From Procambarus clarkii (lineage: Eukaryota > Arthropoda > Malacostraca > Decapoda > Cambaridae): a DNA stretch of 64,000 nucleotides. The stretch is from positions 28,625,850 to 28,689,849 of the forward strand of contig NC_091219.1 in NCBI RefSeq assembly GCF_040958095.1, given 5' to 3'. A program made the translations under genes and the position numbers. This document shows, piece after piece, positions 52,901 through 63,343 of this stretch (position 1 is the first letter of the stretch; the number at the start of each line of letters is the position of its first letter). Under the pieces are notes generated by a model, which saw only the letters and a list, made by a program, of their open reading frames with translations, searched no databases and was not told the DNA's origin.

Positions 52901-55900
52901 AGAGAGCAAGAGAGAGAGAGGGAGAGAGAACAAAAGAGAAAGAGAGAGAGAGAGGGGATATAATTTAATTATTAAATCATTTTTATTTTAGCCAAAGTTT
53001 TAGCAAATGCAGTATTTGTATACTGTACTGTTAATAAGGACTTTGGGTAAATGTTCTGTGAGGAGTTAAGAGGGGTAGTCTCAATATGAGTAGTCTCAAA
53101 CACAACACAGTACAAAGTGTAAATCTTCAATGTTCAATATCCTTGTTTGAGAGAGTTTTCCTTACCTGAGTGTGTTAGACGATGTTTGTACATGTAAGAT
53201 TCTGTAGAGAAGCCCTGGCCACACTCATCGCAAGTAAACCTCTGCTTCAGATGGTATCTGAGGAGGCATAAAAATAAGACTTAAGCAAAATTAATAGCTC
53301 CTTTTTCAGTAAGCCACTGAGTTGCTCCCATAGGCAATCTCACTCTTTACCATGTACTGTACCTTGTGGACTTCAAGCAGGGTCAGTGTGATCTTCTCAT
53401 CCCCCCAATGCACCAGGGATTTCTTCAGACTATGGACAGGGAAAGAGAGACTAGATAATTCTCCATTTAGCCCTGAATGATGATCAGAAGATATATTTCC
53501 CTAGGGTCAAAAAATAAAATAAAAGAGGAACTGTAGGCCTAGATCACCAGACGTCTACAGTAGAAAGGCTAGGGAGAGAGAAGGGCCAGTGCCCCACACT
53601 GATGATGAAAATGAGGAAGGCAGTTATAATGTGGCAAATGTAGTTTTACTCCAAAACCCCTGGGAATATGCCTCTTATACTGTCAGCATCATGAAACCTA
53701 AAGATATTAGCTTAATTTGGTTTCCCATTGACAAAGGCACTAAAGCCATTAGGCTTATCGAGGACTCCCTAAGCTAATTACTGACCTTTCCCAAGATGCA
53801 ACCCACAACAATTGCTTAAATCCTGGGTGCCTGTTTACTCCTAGGTGAACAGAAACATAAAGTGAAAGGTAACATTACCCAAATGTGTCATAGCCATAAA
53901 GATGACAATACATCCTCATTAGAAACTCCAGATGTGAAGAGCGGAGAAGTTGGAAGTAGTGAAGCACACTGCCGGGTTGACTCTCTAGAAGAAGCGGAGC
54001 CGTGGAAAAATGGCCAGGTTCAGTTACTGAGCAAGTAGTACTGGAAACCAAGGCTGGGCCAATCACCAAGGAGACAGAAGGGTCACCCTCCTATTGTAGG
54101 ACTCCAACAGCACCAAAACCTGGAGCAACAGTTGGACCAAGGGAACAAGGTCCAGAAATCCTCCACCTTGACCAGTTCAGCCAAGAGGTGTCAACTGCAA
54201 GGGCCTCACAGTTGGGGAATGGCACCACATAAAGAGGAAGACACCAGGAAAAAGCCGATACGAAAAGGTCCATGTACGGTCGAGACAAAGAACCACGGGG
54301 AACCAGTTCGAATGGAGTCGAACTACGGAGCCCCAAGGTATCCCTATCCACCACAGCTGCACAGCACGTGCCACACAACCACAAACTCCTGCAAGACAAA
54401 GATCAATGCCCCTGACCAGCATGATGATCGCTGGAACAAACCCCCAGCTGAGAGCCGAAGCATCCATAAAGACTTCAAGGGCAGGTAGAGGAAGGCACCA
54501 GGGGACTGAACCCCAAAAAACCCAGAGGCAGCCAATGTAGGGCCAACAGCGTCTGACCCCAACGATCACTGCAGTGATCGTTGATCATTTTGTTTACATT
54601 ATTGGGGGAGGTCTTTGGGTGATTTTGAGGCATCAATATTTCTAATAGCTAACAGTGGTTTGTTTTGTTTTGCCGACTTTGAAGGTTCTTCCCTAGTGAT
54701 GTTGGACAGAATTAAAATTCACTGACAATTTTATCATAGTGCCACTGCTCTCTGCACCTTTAGTTCAGACTAGATTCTGGCCCATGGTCCCAGAGAATCC
54801 TTAAAGAACCCCGCGACTAATGGCACCTTGTAGTCTGACACTATATCAGCATCGTAACTTCAGGGAGCCACAAGGGGCTCCCCCTAGAAATAAGTAAAAC
54901 AAGAAATTTCAAAATACTCACCTATAGTGTGACCTCATGAGTGCAATAGTGGAGAAGACTTTGCCACACCCATTATGTGTACAAGGGATTGTCTTGGGTT
55001 TATGCACAGATAGTAAATGGTGGCGAAGGGTGTGGCGGTCTGGGGAGAAACAATAATACTGTAATAATAATAATAATAATACTGTAATAATAATAATGAT
55101 GATGATACACAGAGGAACCACATTAACATGATATATATATATCAATCAGAAAATCAACTAGAGCCCTGAGGTGACTGACCCACTACCGAGAGAATCCCAG
55201 CCGCTGACGCTAACCACTAGCACCCCCCCCCCCCCGACTTGGTAAAAGTCATACAATCATATCTCTACTGAAATCACAGGAAGTCTAGAGGCCCTTCCTG
55301 AAGCCAGTTCAAGTTTTACGTACGACCTACAAGAAAGATACCTGGCTAGCAGGTATCTGGGAAAAAACCCAGATATCTGGTTCTTTCCCCAGACTGGTGT
55401 GGACTGAGAGCCTCACCAACCAGTCGTTGAGGTAGGCCAAGACCCGAAGACCTAGCAGATGAAAACGGGCCACCACGATCCGAGTCAGAAGCGCAAGGTA
55501 TCAGATGCAGCCCAAAGGAAAAGCCTGAAAGTAATAAACCTGTTGCCCCACCACGAATCTGGTTCCAGAGTGACATCGACCTCTTGGCACACTACATCAG
55601 TCAAAAACTGACGAATGATGGCCTGGCCGACCCGGGCCGGCTCCACCCTTCCCCCACAATGAGGGGGGAGGTGCAGCTAACTAGCAGGGGGCTGGTTTTA
55701 CAAAGTTTTGGTTGTTTATTTTCTTTTAGTAGAGTCCTTTTGATATTGTGGTCTTGTGTCTTGTATTAAACCATGCAGTGGTTTGTTTTGAGATGCCTAC
55801 CTTTCTAGGTGCTTCCCTGGTCAATGGCAATATGATAAACTTTACATGTAAAGTGTTCATGGGTCATTGCTCCCTGCACCTCTGTGAGGTGGCTAAGTTC

Positions 55901-58900
55901 TGGCTCGTGGGCCACAGTAGGCAAACAAGAACTCCGTGACTGATGACACTCGAGTAGTATGGCACTTAATCAGTAAGCTAACTTCAGAGTGCCTCCAAGG
56001 CTCTCCCAGAAATAGGCATTTCATTAGATTCAACTCTGGTTTTTAATCTTTACAAACTAAACAATTTAAAAAATAGACCAAACAATTTTACCACATTTTT
56101 AAATAGTGAATAATATGCATACAAAAATAGGCAAATTAATTGTACCTCCTAATGATTTCAAGCAGAGTTCACACTGGTATTTTATCTCTGAAGCAGCCCT
56201 GTGTCTCCTCTTGATGTGGTCCATATAAGAGGCTCTTAGTGTGAATGACATACCACACACACATATGAAGTTTGGCGTGTCTGAGTGGACTGCTTTGTGG
56301 GTTCGTAGAGCACTGAAACATAATAATTTACTGTAGTGAAGAGAAAAATTAGAAAATATATTTTTATTTATGGATTCATATTTCATTACAAGTAAAATGA
56401 TACATATGTGTACAGTACTGTATATATATATATATATATATATATATTCTGAATCAATATTTCACAGTAAAATACAGGAATGTATCATTGTCACACAATT
56501 CCGAACACAGTAAGTGGACTCAAGGTAAGGTATTTATCAGAGAAAGCGCTTGAAGCCAATACTGTATGACTATACAGTACCAACCCATCCTCCTGTTTAG
56601 GAAGTCATCATAGTGACGATGAGGACCATCGTACATATACTACTACTACATCGTACATATACAGCACCCAGTGCATAGGTTTGAACCCTCCTCACGGCTC
56701 CTACTGATTTACTCATTGATACATCACGTTAACGTGATTTCTTTGTGCATTATTATTATTATTATTATTATTATTACTGAAGTAATTTCCTACAAAATGC
56801 TTTCATAACACATGTTTCATAATCATTCTTTTAACAATTTCTGTCTTTGAACAGCAAACATGTTTCTGCCCAGTTTTCTGTAGATTGTACTTTGACGTTG
56901 TACCATTTATGAAGCAGTCACATACCACTGTGATTATGAACCCTAAATAGGGGTGTCAGGTACCCCCTCCCCCACCCTAGCTTGTGCCCTTGATGGCCCT
57001 GTCATACATTATATCCACCAACCTTGTGCTCTTTGAGATTGTCATTTATCTTCAACATTTTGCCCCTCCAACATCCATTTCTGATGACTGTAATTTCCAG
57101 TTAATTGTTCTTAATTCTTCAATGACTTCTTCACCTGACTAGATAACCCTGCTACATCTTTATTCTTACTTTTGTTTATTAAAAATTCAATCCCCATGCA
57201 GACAAAAATTCTCTTAACTATTGCTAAAGAAATAGTTTTGATAGGAAAACTTTGCACTCACAACTTAAAAATGAAGGTTTTACCGCACACATTGCAGACG
57301 TTGTTGCGCTCCTTTATGTGTTTAGCAAGGATGTGTCTTCTTCTGCTCTCTCGGGTAGCCAGTCTCAACCCACATAGCTCGCACATGAATGGTTTTCCTG
57401 TCAGGTCGACATGTTAGCTAATTTCTATTACAATGACTGTACCTAAAGTATATATATTGCAGAAATCATTAAAAATAAAAACAAATATTATCCTTATAAA
57501 ACTAAATGCTTCTTATAAGGCACATCTTAACACTTTCACATGTTGTTGTTGTTGTTTAAGATTCACTACCTGGAACAAAGTTCCAAGTAGCACGGGCTAT
57601 GGTGAGCCCGTAGTAGACTACACTTTCAGGATTTGGCCCCTCGGTGGGCTCGGCACCAACGTGTCCACTTTCAGGGTCCAATTCAACAACACAAAATGTT
57701 TAGACTTCTTTTAATATGATTTCTGTTATCTTTTGGATTATAATTATTAATTTTGAGTCTAAATTTTCAGAAATAATTGTTATAGAGTACATTGATGAAT
57801 AGTAATGATTGGTATGTGCATTACTGTATACAGTATTCTCTGCATTGAGTTGTTGGATATGCTTAGGTTTATAAATAATTAACCATTCTTCATTTATTAT
57901 TTATTGTAAATAAAAATAAAGCTAAATGATCAGCTTATGTAGCTGTAAAAAGAAGAAAAACTTTACATGCGTACATTTTCATCAAGTAATTTGCAACTTG
58001 ACGAGAATTTATGCTTCAACAGAGTGATTACTTTCATCACGTTGAGTAACAGCATGTTTGGCCAAGGTGATCTCCAGTTGGTCCCCTCATATATTAATTG
58101 GTCCTCCTGATAAGCTCTGCCCCCACTATGATCATGTATTTCTTCAAGAAAGGGTAACTAGAATGGTTAATGAAGTGATTTTTGGAAAATTCTTTATCAT
58201 ATAACACATTCTAGCATCATGGAGACACTAAAATGTATTATCAACCTACAAAAGTATTAACTGAAAGTATCTCACACTGAATGATCCATCGTTGAGTATT
58301 ATAATCATACTAAACTGCAGGCTACAACAATTTCTTAATGCTAATGCCATGTTTTTTCTCAAATATGTAAGCTACAGTTATTCTAGGGATGTTGCAATAG
58401 TTTACCTAAAACTCACCGGTGTCGTTAATTGTACAATAAAAATTGCCAAATGACACTTCTCTCTTCCTCGGGAAGAAAATCTAATGGACTGGAATATAGT
58501 TTTACTCTAATCTGATGCAAGATTTTATACTAAGAGGCCTCAAGATAATGTATTTTGCATAAAGAGTAGTTTCTATATACAGTATTGTATTGTTCATAGC
58601 ATAATAATAAATTAAATGTTACCTTTAGTTGCAGGGAAGGATTGGTAAGTAACAAATTTGGGTTTGGTAACTCCTCTAGTTAATCGAGTATGGGCCGAAG
58701 TTCTCAGCAAACAATAACCCGAGCTGCTCCTCGAAAGAAAAGAAAATAGAAAGATAAGTTTCAAGAATAACATACAGCAGAACTATAAAATAGGTAAAAA
58801 AAAAGAAATACATTTTGTAGCATTGAACTTGATAAAGTATGTTGTATGGCACTCAATTCAATAATTAAAAAATAAAATACCATGAGCATGTGTAAAGCTT

Positions 58901-59826
58901 CTTTCTACTGCTCACAAAGGCATACTGAATCCCATGGGTCAACAACACAAATCAAATCAAATTTTGCAGAGCCCTGATGCACACAGTGTTGATCCACTAC
59001 TTATCCTTAGGATCAATGGACAGTTGAGCATGAGATACACCTGGCAATGATGTAGAGAATATAGCAACCCTGCAGAACCATGATAAGTTACAGTACTTTT
59101 TTTTAAGTTGCAGAACTTTTTTAAGTGGTAAACATTTATATTAGAGTGTACTCATACACTATAACAGGGGCAGAAGGGGTGACTAAAATATTAATTCCAC
59201 AATTTTCTTACGAGCTCACAGGGAAGAAGTGAAGCAAACAGTTGTCAATGGTAATTTAAAACAAATTGTGTAAATATTTTTCCCACCTCGTTCGTACAAT
59301 AATTCCTTAGTAACCTGGTTTCTTTCTCACCTTTCTGCATCTACTATAGCCTCAGGATCATCAGGATTCTCCAAGATGTCTTTCTCCATCTGTCTACCCA
59401 GTTCTCCCCTGTCTCTGTCAGTTGCCTCATCCACTTTAGATTTTGACAAACTAATTTCATCTCTTTCTTTTACTAAAGGCCAGCAACTGGGAGACTGAGA
59501 GCCGGGGCTCTCATCACCAACCAAATACTCCTCCAAGTAGATCACGTCTTCCCTCTCCAAGCTTCCCATGCAGCTGATAAAGTAATCGATGTTGTCCAAG
59601 CTCTAAAATGAAAACAAGTTCAACTTCACATTTACTCAATTACATTGCATTGTATAATGAAGCAGCTTCTAATACTATATGCAGTATAGATAAGATGCAA
59701 TTCAGTGACATTCTTTAGTATTGACAATTCATTACATAATTATATGGTCATTTCATTTTCAATATATCTTTGTTCATGACAGCGTTATATACTGTACTGT
59801 ACCTCATTCCATTCACTGGAACTCAT
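45640..59826 (-). CDS. C2H2 zinc-finger protein with ten fingers (nine coding exons)
   Basis: A probable nuclear DNA-binding factor; I do not recognise the ortholog. Minus-strand exons in order are: 59846-59803 (ATG at 59826), 59602-59331, 58729-58623, 57397-57262, 56312-56146, 55039-54922, 53257-53166, 52458-52288, 46928-45640. All GT-AG junctions keep phase, giving 2,376 nt or 791 residues from that ATG. Layout: acidic N-terminus, nine fingers at about 138-390 split by introns, a long Ser/Asn/Asp-rich region, and a lone finger at the C-terminus. Several fingers are cut by introns and reform perfect spacing on joining (for example CNVCGKTFIFKFALRTH), strong support for the model. The first exon has an open frame upstream of the ATG, so an additional 5' coding exon is possible. 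It is convergent with Mi-2. Confidence 0.85.
47020..49403 (+). mobile_element. Tigger-type (pogo superfamily) DNA transposon, nearly intact
   Basis: The 2,384-bp element is flanked by TA (47018-47019 and 49404-49405). Its ends are CAATGGTACCTCGGAATGCG and, as reverse complement, CAGGCATACCTCAGTTTACG, similar to Tigger terminal repeats. It carries one transposase gene and is oriented opposite to the host zinc-finger gene. Confidence 0.9.
47322..49126 (+). pseudogene. Tigger/TIGD1-like transposase, broken by one frameshift
   Basis: From ATG 47322 the protein has a CENP-B-type N-terminal helix-turn-helix (MTIEEKQEIIRKHENG, QYNKATSTICTILKKK), then a DDE domain with FNCDETGLFWK (Asp about 190), LLDNAPAHP (Asp about 307) and PPNTTPLIQPMDQ (Asp about 345), giving DDD with 37-residue final spacing. 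The frame ends at 48824, but the next frame continues SLQQEQQANAAADDS and runs to a stop at 49126 with a typical Tigger C-terminus. A single-base loss near 48715-48735 explains this. The catalytic triad is intact, so the copy looks young. Confidence 0.88.
49750..50215 (+). repeat. Uncharacterised interspersed repeat family R, copy 3 (+)
   Basis: It begins GGTGGCTCCCTGTAGCTATC and shows GAGCAAATGACATTCTACC, AGTCAGCAAAGCTTTACAGA, CTAAACTGCCAAATAACTTT and AGTACCGAATGCCCCCACCA. It is very similar to copy 1, including the downstream ACATGGAAGGGAG block. Confidence 0.78.
50400..50720 (-). mobile_element. DIRS-like tyrosine-recombinase fragment
   Basis: A minus-strand open frame contains FLSWLF, TVTLYCAALSELMQLAFG and VDASSAPFFYFRLVFL. 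This resembles the N-terminal core-binding (SAM-like) part of YR proteins in DIRS/Ngaro-type retrotransposons, where a helix with RSALS..LxLAFGxDxSSxPF is typical. The catalytic C-terminal part is not found, so this is a fragment. Confidence 0.5.
50845..51240 (+). mobile_element. LINE (CR1/Jockey-like) reverse-transcriptase C-terminal fragment
   Basis: The plus frame reads LLKTLVLSQIEYCCTQIAPF, ADLESMQRFFTARIH, then after a stop LNLYSLEHRQDRYIIL and RGRIKEDQNPW. This follows the LxSxLEY...IExVQRR...LxSLExRRxRxD pattern at the end of LINE ORF2. Several stops make it inactive. Confidence 0.7.
51900..52255 (-). repeat. Uncharacterised interspersed repeat family R, copy 4 (-)
   Basis: The reverse complement reads GGCTCCTGTAGCTATCTCGA, AAAGCATCCAGAAAGTCAGC, TTTACAGACAACTATTGGAT, CAAACTGCCAAATAATTATC and GTACTGAATACCACCACCAG, the same order as the plus copies. 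It is next to zinc-finger exon 8. Confidence 0.75.
52288..57397 (-). CDS. Zinc-finger gene exons 4-8: fingers 1-8
   Basis: After splicing the fingers are CELCGLRLATRESRRRH, CNVCGKTFIFKFALRTH, CVCGMSFTLRASYMDH, CELCLKSLGDRHTLRH, CTHNGCGKVFSTIALMRSH, CDECGQGFSTESYMYKH, CVDCGKTYLSMSHLNKH and CSFCGKCYKTKDQLTFH, each followed by a second histidine. Fingers 2, 4 and 5 span exon junctions. Finger 3 has C-x-C instead of C-x2-C. Finger 5 has the C-x4-C spacing of TFIIIA-type fingers. The introns between these exons hold family R repeats, DIRS-like fragments and a (GA)n tract. Confidence 0.85.
52891..52957. repeat. (GA)n microsatellite
   Basis: An interrupted GAGAGA tract of about 65 bp in the zinc-finger intron between exons 7 and 8. 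Confidence 0.9.
53870..54570 (-). mobile_element. DIRS-like RNase H and downstream fragment
   Basis: The minus strand reads LEVFMDASALSWGF, an RNase H TDASxxGWG-type motif. Further down are EALAVDTSWLNWSRW and, after frameshifts, LAQPWFPVLLAQ. Together these match the RNase H plus conserved LAVDAxxxxWSxW..PxWPxQPWFPxL region of DIRS/Ngaro-type elements. Stops and frameshifts make it a fossil. Confidence 0.6.
54590..54895 (-). repeat. Uncharacterised interspersed repeat family R, copy 5 (-), diverged
   Basis: On the minus strand: GGGGCTCCCTGAAGTTAC, TCTGAAC/TAAAGGTGCAGAG and GGAAGAACCTTCAAAGTCGG, a diverged version of the family order. It lies directly upstream (minus strand) of the DIRS RNase H fragment and 27 bp from zinc-finger exon 6. 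Confidence 0.55.
55330..55660 (-). mobile_element. DIRS-like reverse-transcriptase fragment
   Basis: The minus strand near 55420-55470 reads VARFHLLGLRVLAYLNDWLV, the RT catalytic YxDD block seen as YLDDWLV in DIRS/Ngaro elements, here YLND. Upstream, TFRLF/FPLG residues match the FxVLPFGL block in shifted frames. The copy is fragmentary. Confidence 0.65.
55690..56020 (-). repeat. Uncharacterised interspersed repeat family R, copy 6 (-), diverged
   Basis: On the minus strand: GAGCCTTGGAGGCACTCTGA, GTGCAGGGAGCAATGACC and GGGAAGCACCTAGAAAGG follow the family order with many substitutions. It lies next to the DIRS RT fragment, as copy 5 lies next to the RNase H fragment. Confidence 0.5.
56420..56450. 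repeat. Short (TA)n tract
   Basis: A short TA microsatellite in a zinc-finger intron; a (TTA)n run follows at about 56751-56775. Confidence 0.9.
57556..57690. repeat. Probable interspersed repeat (AAAGTTCCAAGTAGC block)
   Basis: A GC-rich block with AAAGTTCCAAGTAGCACGGG and CTATGGTGAGCCCGTAGTAG stands out from AT-rich intron sequence and contains a GGGCT...AGCCC hairpin. I recall similar blocks from decapod genomic sequence, but no second copy is present in this window. Confidence 0.4.
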
Positions 59827-59846
59827 ACTGCTGAAGAGACAGTCAC
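58623..59846 (-). CDS. Zinc-finger gene exons 1-3: acidic N-terminal region
   Basis: Exon 1 ends MSSSEWNE. Exon 2 (about 91 codons) has SLDNIDYFISCMGS, REDVIYLEEYLVGDE and KDILENPDDPEAIVDAE, an acidic region without fingers. Exon 3 is basic, with SGYCLLRTSAHTRLTRGVTK, and leads into the first finger. Exon 3 has three adjacent possible acceptors (exon start 58729, 58726 or 58723), the first two differing by one serine codon; the choice is uncertain. Confidence 0.75.
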
Positions 59847-59849
59847 CTG

Positions 59850-61744
59850 GAAACAAGAGTAAAATAAACAGCAACTCATAATTTCTTTTACCGAATGACA
59901 TATTATACCAATTTTGTTTACAATGAAAGAATGGTGATCTCTCAGCTAGACTTGTACCCCATGGTGGTAGTGCTGTGAAATCCTGTGCACTGAGCAGTGG
60001 TAAATTGCCCTTATCCTAGGACACAAGTATCTCGTGTCAGGTGTCTATGGATTGGTGATCACACAGGCAGTTCAGATATCGTGTGTGGTAACATGATGTC
60101 TGATTATACTAGCAGATGGCAGTTTATACCTCTCGCCGGTATAATGGGTGGATTCCGCCACCATAACTTCAGCTGTCAAGTGTAGCAGGTAGAGGAAAAG
60201 GTCACGACTGACTTAACTTTGCCAATGGTACTGATAAACGCTTCCTCCACTACTCTCAGTGATGTCAAAGGAACCAATAGTTCACCCAATCACATGCTAG
60301 TGACAGTAGAAATTGCATTCCGATTGGTGTTTTGTGTGGAAACCTCTCCACAACGAGATATATGGCCGCGAGTTCAGCCATCATGATTCGAGCTCCATAT
60401 TGTGGTCTTGTGGTCAAGATCTTGTGCCATTGCTCTAGGCAATTTTACATTGTTAATAACCTCTGAGAGCAGCTTGCACACCTGTCCTAGCCTAGCTGCA
60501 CACAGAGGTTATCCAATATTAATCTCAGACATACAATAACAAAATGTTCAATATCCTAAACTGCAATTACCAAAATACTGTAATATGAATCGACTTGAGA
60601 ATGGTCCAGGACAGACCAAAACGTCGTCGTCCCTTCACCTTCTAGTGTGTGGTCTGGTCAACATACTTTAGCCACGTTATTGTGACTCATTGCCTGCACT
60701 GCAATATAAATTTCATATCACAAGTGATATATTGTACATAATTTAAAAGACACAATTATATACTATTTGTATAATGTATATTTAACAATATCTTGTGTTT
60801 CATTATGTATAAATAAAGTGCCTCAAGGCAATGGAGGTTTATTGTGGTGCAGAACTGTCTACAGTTCCACAGTTTAAATCAAAGACCCCTATATTTTGCT
60901 AGCCTCTTATGAAAGGCACAGGAATTTGGCACCACCACATTCCATAGTTCTCAGATCAGGCTACAGAAATCCCTTGCTAGCCACATTAGGCTCGAACAAA
61001 TAATGCTAATCAACCTCAACATTTACGAGCGACTTATTTTAAATTGTAGTGTACGAAGCTTGACTTGATGATGATGATGACAAACTCCTCTAAACACTTA
61101 GCTTGGAGTTTGACTTCATAATTGACATTTGCCAAATGAATCTTTATAACAACCTATATGAAGGTTACAATTTACTTGAAGGTGGTTCTCCTGACAACTG
61201 CACTAGCAGTATTGTAGACTTGACAATTAGGTAACACTTTTGGGGGTTTCCCTGATAAATAGACAAAGATTCTTCTAGCAATTTTCACTAGCTATCAAGT
61301 CAGCAGACTTAAATAATTTTTGTCAACTGGCAATAAAGACAAGTACGAATTCATCCATAATATACATAAGACTTCATGTGATAATTTAGCATGATGGATA
61401 TATGTAGAATAACAGTAGATGTACTGTATCAGTTAATCACTTCTATTGCTATGAGAACAACTGAGGTTCTCTGGTTCAATCTCTGGGCAGAACAGAAATG
61501 GTTAAGAACCTTTCCTTTTGCCTGATGCTTCTCTTTACCTAAGAATGCTAGTGGTGTATTTTGGGCATTGCAAGAATGTAATCACCAACATATTTATTTT
61601 CATAACCAAATGTAAAGTCTTGTATGTAAATAAATCAATAAATTAGGGAACTGCTGTGGAGATATATCCAGAAGATCAGTAGAGTGACCTTGAAGGGATC
61701 TTGAAATATAAATATACAGTATATACATAGGCTTCCTGTCTCAA

Positions 61745-61760
<16 letters not shown>
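59850..61760. other. Region upstream of the zinc-finger gene
   Basis: About 1.9 kb without a recognised gene. It may include 5' UTR exons or the promoter of the zinc-finger gene. Positions 59930-60480 are moderately GC-rich with no coding signal, and 60588-60700 is a likely dispersed repeat. Confidence 0.5.
60588..60700. repeat. Probable interspersed repeat (ACGTCGTCGTCCC block)
   Basis: The block CTTGAGAATGGTCCAGGACA, ACGTCGTCGTCCCTTCACC, TAGTGTGTGGTCTGGTCAAC is sharply different in composition from its surroundings and matches a pattern I recall as common in decapod genomic DNA. It is single-copy in this window. Confidence 0.4.

Positions 61761-61764
<4 letters not shown>

Positions 61765-61819
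<55 letters not shown>
61765..61819. repeat. (TA)n microsatellite left of MITE copy 2
   Basis: A poly(A) run of about 19 bases runs into a pure TA tract ending at the MITE boundary. The tract resumes on the other side at about 62210-62238. Confidence 0.95.
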
Positions 61820-61822
<3 letters not shown>

Positions 61823-62206
61823 GTACCTAGTAGCCAGAACTCACTTCTCAGCCTACTATTCAAGGCCCGATTTGCCTAATAAGCCAAGTTTTCCTGAATT
61901 AATTTATTTACTATAATTTTTTTCTTATGAAATGATAAAGCAACCCTTTTCTCTATGTATGAGGTCAATTTTTTTTTATTGGAGTTAAAATTAACGTAGA
62001 TATATGACCGAACCTAACCAACCCTACCTAACCTAACCTAACCTATATTTATAGGTAAGGTTAGGTTAGGTAGCCAAAAAAAGCTAGGTTAGGTTAGGTT
62101 AGGTAGGTTAGGTAGACGAAAAAACATTAATTCATGAAAACTTGGCTTATTAGGCAAATCGGGCCTTGAATAGTAGGCTGAGAAGTGCGTTCTGGCTATT
62201 AGGTAC

Positions 62207-62209
<3 letters not shown>
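61820..62209. mobile_element. Fold-back MITE with telomere-like core, copy 2
   Basis: The same element as 3587-3959: ends GTCGTACCTAGTAGCCAGAA and CTATTAGGTACGAC, TIRs of about 85 bp, and an inner core with CCTAACCTAACCTAACC and TTAGGTTAGGTTAGG. It is about 17 bp longer than copy 1, mainly from extra CCTAA/TTAGG units. It also lies inside (TA)n, but lacks the surrounding AT-rich inverted arrays. Confidence 0.85.
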
Positions 62210-62242
<33 letters not shown>

Positions 62243-62326
62243 GTAATGGTTCTTAAGAGGCAAGGGATGGTTATGTTGAACACTGTTGGGCTAAGTGTTA
62301 TTGGTATTGTATTAGGGGTAGCCACA

Positions 62327-63338
62327 TGTTACGGACCTGAGCCCGACGTCCGAGCACGGAGCAGTGACGACCGCGCCATCTGTGGGTCAGCTCCCGAAAC
62401 CCCCTCCAAATGGCCGCCGCCACCTAGTGAGGACGAGATATACAAGCCACAAGGGCTAGTTTCCCGTCCTGATCAGCTCATAACACAGCCGCTGCTGACC
62501 TCTGGTGAGGTGGAGCTTAGACAGCAACGCCATCTATGGAGTAGATACGTCGGGCGTTTGTGTCTAAGCCTGTAAGTAAGGTGTCCTAGTGTGTCCCTGT
62601 TACTGATGACGTGTCTGATTACAGAGTCGACCTGGGACTGCTGTAATAGAAGATGGATCAGTCTACCCAAGGCAGTCGTCTCGTCTCCAAGTGTTTGCTG
62701 CAGCAGCTGTGAGTCGCCCCCGGATGAACACTGTGGTGTTAACCTGCCTGTGAAGTGGCAGTTGAGGGATTGTGATATCCGGGACCGACTGGTGGAGACG
62801 CTTAACCACTGGGCAGTTGTGGCAAGGAGAGTGATCTGTGGTATCACACGAGGCTCCTGACTAGGGTTCGCTACCTTAGTATCGATCGTGGAGTGGCCTA
62901 ACCAGCGTTGCTGTTTGGAACCTGCCAGCTGCCGGCTGGACTTGTGGTTGAAGGCCTCCACGACGGTGCCCCCAGTGGAACTGTGACTTGGCTGGCCTGT
63001 GGCCAGGGTAGACTCAAGATTCTCGAAGGATTCGTCTTGAGGCCACAAGAGCACCAAGAGCTTAGCATCGTGAGCACCGTGAACGTCTAGAGTCTTCAGA
63101 AGAAGACAACGTTGTGTATTATAGTTTCTAACCCCCCCCCTGTGTAACCTTCTTTATATTATTTATGGTGATGGTGGTAATTATATTATTAAGTTTTTGA
63201 CTTTATTTCCCTTCCCCCTTTAATTTACTTGCGTTATGGATCACATCCCTTGAAAGCCACTACTAGCTTGGGGCCGGATACCCTATCTCTAACAACATCT
63301 GAGAAAGAACCCGGTTGCGACCTGAGAGGGCCGTAACA
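62327..63338. mobile_element. Solo LTR (Gypsy-like), 1,012 bp
   Basis: It starts TGTTACGGACCTGAG and ends GAGGGCCGTAACA, giving the TG...CA ends and inverted TGTTACGG/CCGTAACA of many Ty3/Gypsy LTRs. It is flanked by the same 5 bp, CCACA, at 62322-62326 and 63339-63343. No internal retroelement genes are present, so it arose by LTR-LTR recombination. Open frames inside are short and unrecognised. Confidence 0.8.
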
Positions 63339-63343
63339 CCACA

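Noticed and set aside
54132-54488. Plus-strand 118-codon ORF
   Set aside because: It is antisense to the DIRS-like RNase H region and has no independent support.
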